A stretch of 6,221 bases of DNA, from contig JAICJJ010000181.1 in the NCBI GenBank assembly GCA_025928535.1, forward strand, positions 1 through 6,221. The letters run 5' to 3'. The first letter of the stretch is position 1; every line of letters starts with the position of its first letter. The DNA is from Thermomicrobiales bacterium (lineage in GTDB: Bacteria > Chloroflexota > Chloroflexia > Thermomicrobiales > UBA6265). The notes under the pieces were generated by a model. It was not told the DNA's origin and searched no databases. It saw only the letters and a program-made list of their open reading frames with translations. Below are positions 1-5,222 of this stretch, one piece after another. The position numbers and the translations under genes are program-made.

Positions 1-2
1 CC

Positions 3-377
3 GGGAAGCGCAGCCGTTGCGTGGCGCCCGGTCCCGCGACGGCGCCCGAGTGCGCCCCCCCCGATGATTGCCACCAATAGCTGGACAACTGCGAGCACGC
101 CACCAGCGGCGCGGGCCGATGCGGCAAGGCGGTTGTGCCGGACGGAACCGCCGCTCCCCCGTCGCAACAGACGATCGGCGATTGTCAGGTCGTGGTCTGC
201 ACCGGTCAGGGGCCATCCGACACCCGCAGCGATCCGGACAACAGCGACGTTCCCGCCGACAGCAACGAGTGCACCATCGGCGTTTGCAACAATGGGAATC
301 CGGGATCCATCAACAGCCAGAGTGGGACTCCCTGCACCGGCGGAACCTGCGATGGGAACGGCCACTGCGTTCCGTAA
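3..377 (+). pseudogene. C-terminal part of a Cys-rich repeat protein, interrupted by an in-frame TAG
   Basis: The reading frame is open from the left edge and gives a Cys-rich sequence on both sides of a TAG at 78-80. Upstream it contains PECAPPDDC; downstream it contains LDNCEHATSGAGRCG, then GDCQVVVC, NECTIGVCNNG and a final GTPCTGGTCDGNGHCVP before TAA at 375-377. Regular Cys pairs separated by Asp/Gly/Asn-rich loops recall the extracellular short-Cys-repeat proteins common in myxobacteria and other environmental bacteria. Their biochemical role is generally unknown, but they are usually exported. The N-terminus, with any signal peptide, lies outside the window. Because Cys spacing continues sensibly across the TAG, a point mutation in a formerly continuous gene is the simplest reading. 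Alternatives are a sequencing error (a run of eight C lies at 55-62) or restart at GTG 135. Identity is by pattern only. Confidence 0.5.
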
Positions 378-457
378 GCGGCCAGCGGCCAGGGGCAAAC
401 GAGAAGCACTTACCCGCAGGATGCTGATCGATCTAACGGAAACGATCCAGACGCCAA

Positions 458-482
458 GACCGCCAGCCATCGGCTGGCGGTC
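458..482. terminator. Hairpin between convergent genes, probable bidirectional terminator
   Basis: An 11-bp perfect stem (GACCGCCAGCC at 458-468, GGCTGGCGGTC at 472-482) has a 3-base loop, ATC. It lies 80 bases after the Cys-rich frame and 27 bases after the stop of the PPOX gene on the other strand, where a shared terminator is expected. The following T-tract is poor on both strands (TCGATCGTCTT on +), so termination efficiency is uncertain. No gene is seen elsewhere in 378-509. Confidence 0.55.
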
Positions 483-509
483 GATCGTCTTCTGACGGCG
501 AAACGGGGC

Positions 510-914
510 TTAGCCCATCTTCGTCGTGTGTTCCGGCCGAACCACCACGACGACGCGCTCGTCGCCCGGCTGGCCCCAGGGATAGGCATCGACGCCCAGG
601 TACTTCTTCGCCATCTTGTCGATGAACGCCTTGTCGGGATCGGGGTCGATCCGCTCGACCACGCCGCGAACCTCGAGATACCGATACGGATTGTCGGGGT
701 CGATGATCGACAGCGCGACGCGCGGCTCCCGCTGGACGTTGCGGACTTTCTGGCGGCCGGTCGTCTGGCTGAACGAGATCCGCTCGCCGTCCCAGTCGAA
801 CCAGACGGGATTGTTTTGCGGCTCGCCATCGGGGCCGACCGTCGCGACATGGGCGAACGTCGGCCGCTCGAGCAAATCGGCGTACTCGGCGGGAATCGGA
901 TCGGCGACAGCCAT
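510..914 (-). CDS. PPOX-fold family protein, probable F420-dependent oxidoreductase
   Basis: This 134-residue protein has the size and motif order of the pyridoxamine 5'-phosphate oxidase-like split-barrel family, in particular the class annotated as probable F420-dependent enzymes. Visible motifs are FAHVATVGPDGEPQ near residues 20-33, NPVWFDWDG near 35-43, TGRQKVRNV near 51-59 with the basic residues typical of cofactor phosphate contacts, and DPDNPYRYLEVRG near 72-84. Members are small cytosolic homodimers that bind a flavin or deazaflavin and reduce varied substrates; the substrate here cannot be told. The ATG at 914 is chosen because AGGAG (926-930) lies upstream and homology begins just after it. 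An in-frame extension to 1067 would run into the adjacent repeat and looks non-coding. The gene converges with the Cys-rich frame. No clear promoter is seen, though TTGACG lies at 969-974. Confidence 0.88.
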   Translation of the reverse strand: MAVADPIPAEYADLLERPTFAHVATVGPDGEPQNNPVWFDWDGERISFSQTTGRQKVRNVQREPRVALSIIDPDNPYRYLEVRGVVERIDPDPDKAFIDKMAKKYLGVDAYPWGQPGDERVVVVVRPEHTTKMG

Positions 915-1003
915 CGTGCGGACAACTCCTCGTGGTCGAAAACCGCCGAACCGCCTCGGCCCGGCCGCCGTCAATACTAGCAGAATGGAAGCAGGTACGG
1001 TTT

Positions 1004-1201
1004 CGTAAGTCGGGAAGTCGGGAAGTCGGGAAGTCGGAGAGCGGAGACGGCGCCAACGGATCGTCATCCTGAGCGGAGCGAAGGATCTCGGCGCCGCCGA
1101 CTCGGAGCACGAGATCCTTCGCTCCGTTCAGGATGACGGGGGTGGAAGCGCCGCCGCTGCTCGACTTCTCGACTCCCCGACTCCCCGACTCCCGACTTAC
1201 G
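1004..1201. repeat. Composite palindromic repeat, copy 1 (full architecture)
   Basis: From left to right the element has four 8-bp units of AAGTCGGG (1007-1038, last unit ending in A), a short spacer, and a central palindrome. Its left arm at 1062-1090 and right arm at 1110-1138 are complementary at 28 of 29 positions, with a 19-base loop. A second spacer is followed by about four inverted units of CGACTCCC (1162-1199). The outer ends form a perfect 12-bp inverted repeat, CGTAAGTCGGGA (1004-1015) and its complement (1190-1201). The right end contains the TAA stop of the minus-strand cyanophycinase gene. No open frame or transposase is inside, so it is a non-autonomous or structural repeat. 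It fills most of the 915-1196 gap, in which no other gene is visible. Confidence 0.85.
1062..1138. repeat. Near-perfect core palindrome of repeat copy 1
   Basis: The 29-base arms differ from exact complementarity at one position, which would be a G-U pair in one transcript. The arm contains GAGCGGAGCGAAGGATCTCG, a motif of a dispersed intergenic palindrome type often seen in uncultured bacterial genomes. As RNA it would fold into a very stable stem, but no U-tract follows on either strand, so it does not look like a canonical intrinsic terminator. Confidence 0.85.
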
Positions 1202-2075
1202 TCTGAACCAGCCGCCGCGTCGTCAGGTCGAAGCGGTGGCCCGCCGTCAAGACGTGGAGGATCGCGTTGCTGACGGTGATGGCGTCGTAGCGTTTGACCT
1301 GGAAAACGTCCGAATACATCTGCGAACCGTCGACGATGGTGACGCTGTTGCGGCCGATCACGTCGACCAGTCCGTTCGCGCCGAACACCGCCGCCGTGTC
1401 TTCGTCGATGCCGACGCCGAGGAGGGACGGACTAGCCGCGACGAGCGCCAGCAAGCGGCCGATCCGGTCCCGCTGCCGAAAATGCTGGTCGACGATCACG
1501 TTCGGCACGAGGCCGAAGCCGGCCACCATCTGCGCCATCCGCATCCGCGGCGTCGGGCCACTCTGGCCGAAAGCGACCATGTGGCTGGAAAGGATCGACG
1601 CGCCGGCGCTGGTGCCCGCCACCACCGCGCCTTCCCGGTTGCGTTGCAAGACGAGTTGAGCGACGCGGGTGCCGCCGACAATGGCGGCGAGGCGCATCTG
1701 GTTGCCGCCGGTGAGAAAGATGCCGGTGGCGTCGTGGAGCAATTCGAGCGGGGCGTCGCCGTTGGCGTCGTCGCGATTGTTGAGGAGGACGACCTCGACG
1801 TCTTCGGCGCCGAGGCCGAGGAAGAGCGCCTTGTAGCGTTCGCCGGCCATTTCGATCGAGGAGGCGGTCGGGACGATCGCGATGCGGGCGGCGCGGCCGC
1901 CGGCGAGTTGGAAAAAGGTGGAGAGGATCAACTTGTCGCGGAGCTTGTCTTCGGCGCCGCCGATCGCCATGATCGGGCCGGCGCCCGCCGCGACAGGTTC
2001 CCAACGCGGAGCCGGTTCGATCGCGGCCGCCGGAGCGATGACGGCCGTCTCCTCCTCGATGTCGATGCCAGACAC
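1197..2075 (-). CDS. cphB: Cyanophycinase-like serine peptidase (S51 family)
   Basis: The product, 292 residues from the preferred start, matches the cyanophycinase/S51 pattern. It has GGAEDK near 39-44, FLTGGNQ near 120-126, the nucleophile elbow GTSAGA with Ser156, QHFRQRDRIGRL with His198, and GIDEDTA with Glu226. Ser, His and Glu occur in the order and approximate spacing of the known catalytic triad. Cyanophycinase is a cytosolic exopeptidase that cleaves multi-L-arginyl-poly-L-aspartate to beta-Asp-Arg dipeptides; related S51 proteins are alpha-aspartyl dipeptidases. The length favours cyanophycinase. GTG at 2075 is chosen because AAGGGA lies about nine bases upstream. ATG at 2156 would add 27 unconserved basic residues, lacks a ribosome binding site and would overlap the divergent HicB-like frame. 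No cyanophycin synthetase is in the window. The stop codon is inside the neighbouring repeat. Confidence 0.88.
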   Translation of the reverse strand: MSGIDIEEETAVIAPAAAIEPAPRWEPVAAGAGPIMAIGGAEDKLRDKLILSTFFQLAGGRAARIAIVPTASSIEMAGERYKALFLGLGAEDVEVVLLNNRDDANGDAPLELLHDATGIFLTGGNQMRLAAIVGGTRVAQLVLQRNREGAVVAGTSAGASILSSHMVAFGQSGPTPRMRMAQMVAGFGLVPNVIVDQHFRQRDRIGRLLALVAASPSLLGVGIDEDTAAVFGANGLVDVIGRNSVTIVDGSQMYSDVFQVKRYDAITVSNAILHVLTAGHRFDLTTRRLVQT

Positions 2076-2106
2076 GATGCGCGTTCCCTTCGATCGGGTG
2101 GAAATT

Positions 2107-2126
2107 CGCCGGTCCGCACACCGGCG
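2107..2126. promoter_or_regulatory. Dyad in the divergent cyanophycinase/hicB gap, candidate operator
   Basis: CGCCGGT (2107-2113) and ACCGGCG (2120-2126) form a perfect 7-bp inverted repeat around a 6-base centre, in the short gap between the cyanophycinase start and the HicB-like frame. HicB proteins with ribbon-helix-helix tails commonly bind dyads in their own promoters, so an operator is possible. In high-GC DNA a 7-bp dyad is also plausible by chance, or it may form a hairpin in the cyanophycinase leader. Confidence 0.3.
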
Positions 2127-2137
2127 CTGCGAAGTGA

Positions 2138-2377
2138 TTGGCCTATTATGGTTCATCGGAGCGGGGCGTCGCCCAGGTTGACGCCCATCATTCGCTCGAC
2201 TGGCATCTGGAGCAGCCGTATCCGTATCTCGTCGTGCCCGATCCGGATGGCGGATACGTCATTCGCTTTCCCGACCTGCCCGGCTGCATGACGCAGGTCG
2301 AGTCGGCCGACGAGATCGCGCCGATGGCGGATGAGATTCGCATCCTCTGGATCGAGACTGAACTGGATCGAGACTGA
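2138..2377 (+). CDS. HicB-like N-terminal fragment (truncated by the frameshift)
   Basis: This is the 79-residue frame encoding the HicB fold half. After LWIETE it runs out of frame into LDRD and stops at TGA 2375-2377, inside the second duplicate. A protein of this length would have the partially degraded dsRBD-like domain of HicB but no DNA-binding tail. TTG at 2138 directly follows an in-frame TGA and has no clear ribosome binding site, so the true start is doubtful. Confidence 0.5.
   Translation: MAYYGSSERGVAQVDAHHSLDWHLEQPYPYLVVPDPDGGYVIRFPDLPGCMTQVESADEIAPMADEIRILWIETELDRD
2144..2150. promoter_or_regulatory. AT-rich -10-like element between divergent genes
   Basis: TATTAT (2144-2149, + strand) and CATAAT (2145-2150, - strand) each match the -10 consensus at five of six positions, in an otherwise GC-rich region. 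The minus-strand reading would place transcription start roughly 60 bases before GTG 2075 and would sit inside the gene if ATG 2156 were used. No convincing -35 hexamer is seen for either direction. Confidence 0.25.
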
Positions 2378-2654
2378 ATTCGAGCAGGGCGCCGACATCC
2401 CGCTTCCGCCAGGATCGAGCGGATACAGCGGCAAATTCGTTGTCCGCGTGCCGCGCAGCCTCCATCGGACGCTCGTCGAGGCCGCGGAGCGGGAAGGCGT
2501 GAACCTCAACGCCTTTGTCACGACGCTCCTGGCGCAAGGCGTTGGTCAGGAGCGCGCCGTGCGCGACATCGAAACGGCGGCCAAGACGTGTGACCGGCCC
2601 GCTGTCAGCCAAGACAGTGACGACGCCAAAGGCCGGGGAGCGCGTTCCGCCTGA
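2331..2654 (+). CDS. HicB-like C-terminal fragment with ribbon-helix-helix-type tail
   Basis: This is the 107-residue frame from ATG 2331, overlapping the first fragment by 47 bases. The first ten residues are out-of-frame reading of the HicB domain; genuine homology resumes at WIETEFEQG. SGKFVVRVPRSLHRTLVEAAEREG looks like the DNA-binding tail of HicB proteins, followed by a polar, probably disordered end. Coupled re-initiation at 2331 could produce it as a separate DNA-binding peptide, but no good ribosome binding site is visible, so it is more likely a remnant. Confidence 0.45.
   Translation: MRFASSGSRLNWIETEFEQGADIPLPPGSSGYSGKFVVRVPRSLHRTLVEAAEREGVNLNAFVTTLLAQGVGQERAVRDIETAAKTCDRPAVSQDSDDAKGRGARSA
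2347..2378 (+). repeat. 16-bp tandem duplication inside the hicB-like gene
   Basis: CTGGATCGAGACTGAA occurs at 2347-2362 and again, identically, at 2363-2378. Sixteen is not a multiple of three, so the second copy shifts the frame. Both copies can encode WIETE, one in each frame, which shows that they descend from the same coding sequence. The copies are identical, which suggests a recent event or an assembly error. Confidence 0.95.
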
Positions 2655-2699
2655 TCGATCCCACGTTTCACTTGCCCCGCGCAGCGCGCTCGACTGGCT

Positions 2700-2725
2700 G
2701 TGACATTGCCGGCGCCCGCTACAAT
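2700..2725 (+). promoter_or_regulatory. Possible promoter of the FAD oxidoreductase gene
   Basis: TACAAT at 2720-2725 is a good -10 match 38 bases before the oxidoreductase ribosome binding region ends. The best -35-like hexamer, GTGACA at 2700-2705, matches five of six positions but is only 14 bases away, shorter than the usual 16-18. The site lies in the 2655-2763 gap, where nothing else is visible. Confidence 0.25.
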
Positions 2726-2763
2726 CCGGCGCATCACGCGAGTTCAGTAGGGAGAGGGTGGAA

Positions 2764-3948
2764 ATGGCCGCGGCCGATGGAAGATCGAGTTACGACGTCG
2801 CGATCGTCGGCGGCGGCAATCTGGGGTTGTGGACGGCCCGCGGACTGGCCCGGCGCGGCGTGGGGCGGATCGTCGTGCTCGACCGGGGTTGGTTCGGCTT
2901 TGGCGCCACCGCCCGTTCGGCCGGGATGGTGCGGGCGCAGGGCGGAACCGCAACCGCCGTGCTGCTCGGCCTTCGTTCCCGCGACCTCTACCAGCGACTC
3001 GGCGCCGAAATCGGCCTCGACGACGGCTTCACCCGCACCGGCTACTACGTGCTCGCCGAATCGGCGGACGAAGCCGACCACTTTCGCGCGCTCGTGGCGC
3101 TTCGCCAGCGCCTCGGAGCGGACGGCGAGTGGATCGACGCCGACGCCGGGCGGCGGCGCGTTCCCTGGCTCGATTGGTCGGGGTTTGCCGGCGCGACGTT
3201 CGATCCGGACGATGGATACGTCCATCCGCCGATCGCCGCCCGCAACATCACGATCGCCATCCATCGCGCCCCCGGCGTCGATCTCATCGAGGGATCGGCG
3301 GTGGTCGGCATCGCGCCGGCGGCAGGTCATTGGCGCGTCAGCCACGCGGGCGGGCGGATCGAGGCCGAGCGGATCGTGCTGGCCGGGGGCGCGGCCGGCG
3401 GCCGACTGGCGGCGATGATCGGCCTCGATCTGCCCATCGTCGGCGGCCGTCACCACGTCGTCGCCTACGCCGCCGTCGGGCCCGAGATGCCGTGGCCCTT
3501 TCCCCAACTCTTCGCGGTCGCGCGGGGCTTCTACCTCCGGCCGGAAGAGCAGGGCGCCCTCGTCGGCCTGTCGCGCCGCGAGCCGACGGACGACAGCGGC
3601 CGGTTCGCGCTGCCGATCGATCGAGCGTTCGTCGACGCGCGGCTTCGGGCGATCGAGGCGCTGGCGCCGGGACTGGCGGGCCAGCCGCTGACCCGTCTCT
3701 GGTCGGCGGCGGTCGACTACACGCCGGACGCGCTGCCGATCGTCGACGAAGCGGCGCCGGGCTGCGTCGTCGTCGCCGGCGGGGGACACGGCATGATGTG
3801 GGGGCCGGCTCTGGGGGAAGCGGCGGCCGAGTTGACGGTGGAGGGAACGCTGGCCGGACTTCCGGCCGACGAAGTCGGCATCGCGCGCTTCGCGTCGGGC
3901 GGGGCCGATGTTCAGGAACCGATTTCGCTGACGGCTCCGCTCGCCTGA
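2764..3948 (+). CDS. FAD-dependent oxidoreductase, amino acid/sarcosine oxidase-like (DAO family)
   Basis: A 394-residue soluble flavoprotein begins with the dinucleotide-binding motif VGGGNLG (Gly16, Gly18, Gly21). The second beta strand ends in IVVLD, where Asp40 takes the place of the usual acidic residue that holds the adenosine ribose. GATARSAGMVRAQGG near 47-61 resembles the flavin-contacting segment of sarcosine oxidase beta subunits and glycine oxidases. The C-terminus has YTPDALPIVDEA and GGGHGMMWGPALG (about 339-351), the conserved flavin/substrate segment of the DAO fold. Members oxidise the C-N bond of amino acids or N-methyl amines, releasing hydrogen peroxide or passing electrons on; the substrate is not deducible. 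ATG 2764 is preferred over GTG 2758 because AGGGAG at 2749-2754 is nine bases upstream. No partner subunit is present. It converges on the glycosyltransferase-like gene. Confidence 0.88.
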   Translation: MAAADGRSSYDVAIVGGGNLGLWTARGLARRGVGRIVVLDRGWFGFGATARSAGMVRAQGGTATAVLLGLRSRDLYQRLGAEIGLDDGFTRTGYYVLAESADEADHFRALVALRQRLGADGEWIDADAGRRRVPWLDWSGFAGATFDPDDGYVHPPIAARNITIAIHRAPGVDLIEGSAVVGIAPAAGHWRVSHAGGRIEAERIVLAGGAAGGRLAAMIGLDLPIVGGRHHVVAYAAVGPEMPWPFPQLFAVARGFYLRPEEQGALVGLSRREPTDDSGRFALPIDRAFVDARLRAIEALAPGLAGQPLTRLWSAAVDYTPDALPIVDEAAPGCVVVAGGGHGMMWGPALGEAAAELTVEGTLAGLPADEVGIARFASGGADVQEPISLTAPLA

Positions 3949-3969
3949 CCCGGACCCGGCTTCCTGAGT

Positions 3970-3988
3970 GGCTCTGGGCGGCGGAGCC
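3970..3988. terminator. Weak hairpin between convergent genes
   Basis: GGCTCTG (3970-3976) can pair with CGGAGCC (3982-3988) around a 5-base loop, with one G-T pair. It lies in the 58-bp gap between the converging oxidoreductase and glycosyltransferase-like genes. There is no T-tract, so the terminator role is inferred from position only. Confidence 0.3.
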
Positions 3989-4006
3989 CTGTCCGTTCAC
4001 CGTCCA

Positions 4007-4807
4007 TCAAACGACCTCGGCGCCAACGTCTGCCCGCTCGCCCATGACGCGTTCGAGCGCGGCGACGGAATCGGCGGCGAGGCGGAGGCGACGCGCCCAC
4101 ATCGCCGGCTGGTCGTAGGTCTGGGCGAGCCAGCGGGCGAGGCCGCCGGCCGCGGCGATCTCGGTCTGGTGGAACGCGGTCGTCTCGAAGGCGAGGCCCC
4201 GGCAGCGACGGGCGGCGAGCCGGGACGGATCGCGCCGCAGCGCCAGCGCCGGCCATTCAAGGTCGGTGGCGTTCGAGGGTTCGCACGATTGCGCCAGGAT
4301 CAACCTGACGGCGGGCGGGCGCAGCAGCGCCGCGCCAGCGACCGCGTCGAGCGATCGGCCGGCGGCCAGCGACAAGGCGCGATTGGTCGCGTTTTCGCAG
4401 ACACGCTGCACCCGCGGGTGCGAGGCGAAGGCGGCGGCCGTGCGGCCGAGGCAGGCGTACCAGGTGGCGGGCGCGCGGCGGTCGAACCAGGCTTCGAGGC
4501 CGGCGAGTTCGTCCGGCGCGATCTCCCGCCAGAACAACCAGCGGTCGAAATCGCACGACAGGATCGTGGCGTCCGGGTCATATTGCGCCGCCGCGGCGAG
4601 CGCCGTCCGCCGGCTTTCGCCGATCGCCGGCCCGCCCGGCAAGGTCAACACGCCCGATTCCGCCAGCGCCGCTGCAACGGCCGGCGCCGTTTGCGGCGTG
4701 ACGGCGATCGCGGCGACGGCCTGATCGCGCAACGCCGCGCCGTGACGCTCCAGGAACGGCAGGGTCGCGCCGGTCGGATCGTGCAGCGTCGAGGCGAGCG
4801 CGAGCAT
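4007..4807 (-). CDS. Putative GT-A-type glycosyltransferase-like protein
   Basis: The protein has 266 residues, with no signal peptide or membrane segment visible. It starts with DPTGATLPFLERHG (10-23), has a strand followed by a DxD-like motif, SCDFDRWLFW (84-93; Asp86 and Asp88), then LGRTAAAFASHPRVQRVCENATN (120-142) and ATDLEWPALAL near 180-189. An N-terminal Rossmann-like half, DxD, Gly-Arg segment, Glu-Asn segment and later acid pair are arranged as in nucleotide-sugar transferases. In those enzymes DxD binds the metal and sugar diphosphate. I recognise no exact family, donor or acceptor. ATG 4807 is supported by GAGGAG eight bases upstream; the frame stays open to 5020 only by running antisense over the next gene. 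It is divergent from the small acidic protein and shares its control region. Confidence 0.65.
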   Translation of the reverse strand: MLALASTLHDPTGATLPFLERHGAALRDQAVAAIAVTPQTAPAVAAALAESGVLTLPGGPAIGESRRTALAAAAQYDPDATILSCDFDRWLFWREIAPDELAGLEAWFDRRAPATWYACLGRTAAAFASHPRVQRVCENATNRALSLAAGRSLDAVAGAALLRPPAVRLILAQSCEPSNATDLEWPALALRRDPSRLAARRCRGLAFETTAFHQTEIAAAGGLARWLAQTYDQPAMWARRLRLAADSVAALERVMGERADVGAEVV

Positions 4808-4833
4808 GCGGCGGGCTCCTCGGGGCGGACCGG

Positions 4834-4874
4834 CGCAATGTCGAACATCGATGCCCGATCGATGAAACATTGCG
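4834..4874. promoter_or_regulatory. Long interrupted dyad in the divergent intergenic region
   Basis: CGCAATGT (4834-4841) pairs with ACATTGCG (4867-4874), and inside it CATCGAT (4846-4852) pairs with ATCGATG (4858-4864). The arms total 15 perfect base pairs, with an asymmetric internal loop (CGAA against AA) and a 5-base centre. It lies between the start codons of the glycosyltransferase-like gene (4807) and the acidic protein (4916), where an operator serving both promoters, or a leader hairpin, would be expected. No consensus -10/-35 pair is clear nearby. Confidence 0.5.
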
Positions 4875-4915
4875 GACGGATCGTGCGTCTCTCTTGGGGA
4901 AAGGGGAACGCGCCG

Positions 4916-5083
4916 ATGACGAACGTCTTCGCGGTGATCGGCCAGCACCGCGCCGAACCCGACCGACTCCTCCTGCTGGGCGACGACGGCCGCTACTACG
5001 CCTACACCCCTGACGGCCAACTCACCCTTGCCGACCCGGCCGACGCCTGGGCGATCGACGATGACGACGATGACGACGAGTGA
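4916..5083 (+). CDS. Small conserved-looking protein with polyacidic C-terminus, function unknown
   Basis: This 55-residue protein starts at ATG 4916 with AAGGGG nine bases upstream, a good ribosome binding site. The body reads as two or three short strands: VFAVIGQHRAEPDRLLLLG, then DGRYYAYTPDGQLTL. A tail of seven Asp and one Glu follows (residues 48-55), built from GAC/GAT codons with a nine-base periodicity. There is no signal peptide, membrane segment or Cys. I recognise no family. The compact beta-like body with a charged tail could be a small binding protein or a nucleic-acid mimic, but this is speculation. It is divergent from the glycosyltransferase-like gene and converges on the methyltransferase across repeat copy 2. 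Confidence 0.65.
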   Translation: MTNVFAVIGQHRAEPDRLLLLGDDGRYYAYTPDGQLTLADPADAWAIDDDDDDDE

Positions 5084-5105
5084 AGCGAGCGGCGAGCGAC
5101 CCGAT

Positions 5106-5185
5106 CGTCATGCCGAGCGTGTCGAGGACTCTCGTTATCGTTTGCCGATGAATGACGAGATCCTTCGACTTCGCTCAGGATGACG
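5106..5185. repeat. Palindromic repeat, copy 2 (core only)
   Basis: An imperfect palindrome has its left arm at 5106-5135, a loop at 5136-5154 and its right arm at 5155-5185. Its last 32 bases (5154-5185) are identical to the right arm of copy 3. The left arm has several mismatches and one gap relative to the complement of the right arm. The flanking 8-bp arrays of the other copies are absent. It fills the gap between the converging acidic-protein and methyltransferase genes (5084-5222), where it could act as a bidirectional terminator or mRNA 3'-end structure. No gene is seen there. Confidence 0.8.
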
Positions 5186-5222
5186 AAGGAGACGGTTGGC
5201 GGCGTGGCGCTGTCCGCATCCA

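Larger units (their letters stand above)
2138..2654 (+). pseudogene. HicB-family antitoxin-like gene, frameshifted by a 16-bp tandem duplication
   Basis: The two halves of a HicB-type protein lie in different frames. The first carries the HicB fold: YLVVPDPDGGYVIRFPDLPGC, then an acidic helix and LWIETE. The second repeats WIETE and continues with GADIPLPPGSSGYSGKFVVR and the ribbon-helix-helix-like PRSLHRTLVEAAEREGVNLN. The break coincides exactly with a tandem 16-bp duplication at 2347-2378. Removing one copy gives 501 bp, a single frame of 166 residues reading LWIETEFEQGADIPLPP, as expected for intact family members. HicB antitoxins neutralise the mRNA-cleaving HicA toxin and repress their operon; no HicA gene is adjacent, so this was probably an orphan HicB-like regulator. 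The N-terminus is also uncertain: the only standard in-frame start before the conserved domain is TTG 2138, while ATG 2148 is in another frame. Confidence 0.8.

Noticed and set aside
1062..1138. Canonical intrinsic terminator
   Set aside because: The hairpin is strong but no T-tract follows on either strand and the loop is 19 bases; a termination role is possible but not of the standard type.
1007..1199. CRISPR-like array
   Set aside because: The repeating units are only 8 bp, directly adjacent without spacers, and are inverted on the far side; this is a composite palindrome, not repeat-spacer structure.
1236..2291. Long plus-strand open frame opposite the cyanophycinase gene
   Set aside because: It is an antisense shadow of a gene with clear catalytic motifs; its product is biased in Asp, Arg, Glu and Ala with no recognisable domain.
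2758..2760. GTG start for the FAD oxidoreductase
   Set aside because: It would be only about three bases from the AGGGAG ribosome binding sequence; ATG 2764 has the proper spacing.
2734..3789. Long minus-strand open frame opposite the FAD oxidoreductase
   Set aside because: The plus strand encodes a full FAD-dependent enzyme with motifs at both ends; the antisense product is low-complexity Arg/Asp/Ala sequence expected from high-GC DNA.
2829..4118. Plus-strand open frame of 429 codons overlapping the oxidoreductase
   Set aside because: It is a frame-shifted shadow made almost entirely of Arg, Gly, Ala and Pro, and runs antisense into the next gene.
3968..4915. N-terminal extension of the small acidic protein frame through the glycosyltransferase-like gene
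   Set aside because: The extension is antisense to a gene with conserved motifs and a strong ribosome binding site; the well-placed ATG at 4916 with its own site defines the real start.
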